Notes under the pieces: generated by a model
Told to the model about the DNA's origin: nothing
Database searches by the model: none
Seen by the model: the letters and a program-made list of their open reading frames with translations, nothing else
NCBI RefSeq assembly: GCF_014358015.1
Contig: NZ_JACONV010000001.1
Coordinates: forward strand, 744,001-808,000
Source of the DNA: Pseudomonas triticifolii
GTDB lineage: Bacteria; Pseudomonadota; Gammaproteobacteria; Pseudomonadales; Pseudomonadaceae
DNA length: 64,000 nt
Reading direction: 5' to 3'
Position numbers and translations under genes: made by a program
Shown: positions 63,485 through 64,000 of the stretch, one piece after another
Layout: the number at the start of each line of letters is the position of its first letter
Position numbering within the stretch: position 1 is the stretch's first letter

Positions 63485-64000
63485 ATGAATGACATGACTG
63501 AAAAGCCGCCCGCCCTGCCCCAGACAACAACGTCGCGACCCGGCTGGCTGAGCGGCGGCTGGCTGCCGCTGCTGGAGCGCTACAGCCTGATCTGGCTATC
63601 GGTTCTGCTGCTGGTGGTGTTGCCGTTGTGCCTAGGCGATTTTCGCCTGGGGCTGGCGGGCAAGTACCTGAGCCTGGCGTTCTGCGCGGTCGGCATGGTG
63701 ATGATCTGGGGTTACGGCGGCATCCTCAGCCTCGGCCAGGGCATCTTCTTCGGCCTGGGCAGCTACATGATGGCAATGTACTTGAAGCTGGAAGCCACTG
63801 CCACGGATGAAGCCGCCAGCGCCCTCGCCGCCTTTTACGGCTCGGCCCTGCCCGACTTCATGATCTGGAACAGTGTCGAGGCGTTGCCGTGGTGGTGGAA
63901 ACCGTTCGAATCAGCGACCTTCACGCTGGTCGCGATCCTGATTCTTCCAGCGCTGCTGGCGTTCCTGTTCAGCTACGCCTATTTCAAGAAACGTGTGGGT
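63485..64000 (+). CDS. urtC: Branched-chain-type ABC permease (UrtC-like), 3' end outside window
   Basis: The first 172 residues are visible: MNDMTEKPPALPQ, helix, then KYLSLAFCAVGMVMIWGYGG and ILSLGQGIFFGLGSYMMAMY, the LivM/UrtC signature. A UrtC-type loop with EALPWWWKPFES follows. The ATG is one base after the urtB stop. ATPase genes (urtD, urtE) are expected beyond the window. Confidence 0.88.
   Translation, partial: MNDMTEKPPALPQTTTSRPGWLSGGWLPLLERYSLIWLSVLLLVVLPLCLGDFRLGLAGKYLSLAFCAVGMVMIWGYGGILSLGQGIFFGLGSYMMAMYLKLEATATDEAASALAAFYGSALPDFMIWNSVEALPWWWKPFESATFTLVAILILPALLAFLFSYAYFKKRVG

Overview
The window reads as a chromosomal segment of a fluorescent Pseudomonas, most likely the P. 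syringae complex. Grounds: dense GC-rich coding with the strong antisense ORF bias of pseudomonads, REP repeats with the core GTGGGAGCGGACTTGTCCGC, and a familiar gene set (NorR, SfnG, XRE-cupin regulators, PCu(A)C/SCO proteins, AmiC/AmiR, several chemoreceptors). This is from pattern and memory, not from a database search. No rRNA, tRNA, CRISPR array, prophage or intact insertion sequence was seen. Both ends cut genes: an MFS transporter at the left and a UrtC-like permease at the right.

Layout. 1-2753: MFS transporter end, a small conserved protein, and the nitric-oxide sensor NorR on the minus strand. 3117-9061: a tightly overlapping five-gene operon (HAD-UbiA fusion, DprE1-like oxidase, DprE2-like reductase, flippase-like membrane protein, GT-C-like membrane protein) with the parts needed to make and use polyprenyl-phospho-D-arabinofuranose. 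9086-21499: mostly housekeeping or accessory minus-strand genes (GH15 hydrolase, SDR, aldo-keto reductase, ABC exporter, DUF1615 lipoprotein, glutaminase, a transporter-protein remnant, a copper-trafficking trio, a diguanylate cyclase). 21752-26037: dimethylsulfone monooxygenase SfnG, a YqaA protein, a secreted protein, and a flavin reductase plus luciferase-like monooxygenase pair. 26270-41287: a complete-looking N-methylglutamate (methylamine) pathway. It comprises an ammonium transporter, three glutamate-synthase-like subunits and a gamma-glutamylmethylamide synthetase on the minus strand, then an XRE-cupin regulator, purU, folD and four N-methylglutamate dehydrogenase/sarcosine-oxidase-like subunits on the plus strand, then an IclR regulator. 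41463-51193: chemoreceptors, a structured REP-bounded repeat region, a LysR/metallo-hydrolase pair, small proteins, and a triple-CheW/four-PAS chemoreceptor operon. 51459-57144: a 28-residue membrane microprotein candidate, amidase, outer-membrane MetA-type protein, AraC and GlxA regulators, isochorismatase-like hydrolase. 57214-64000: amidase-AmiR-AmiC operon divergent from a urea/amide-type ABC transporter (UrtA-UrtB-UrtC).

How the parts work together. Nitrogen acquisition from small amines and amides dominates the right two thirds. Methylamine would be joined to glutamate (GmaS or MgsABC), N-methylglutamate oxidised by MgdABCD, the C1 unit handled by FolD and PurU, and ammonium handled by Amt. 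A sigma-54 promoter with an NtrC-like box in front of gmaS fits nitrogen control. In the amide locus the transporter genes have a sigma-54 promoter followed by a long leader that ends in a strong intrinsic terminator 20 bases before the urtA start, while the neighbouring operon encodes an ANTAR antiterminator (AmiR) with its ligand sensor (AmiC). This architecture predicts amide-controlled antitermination.
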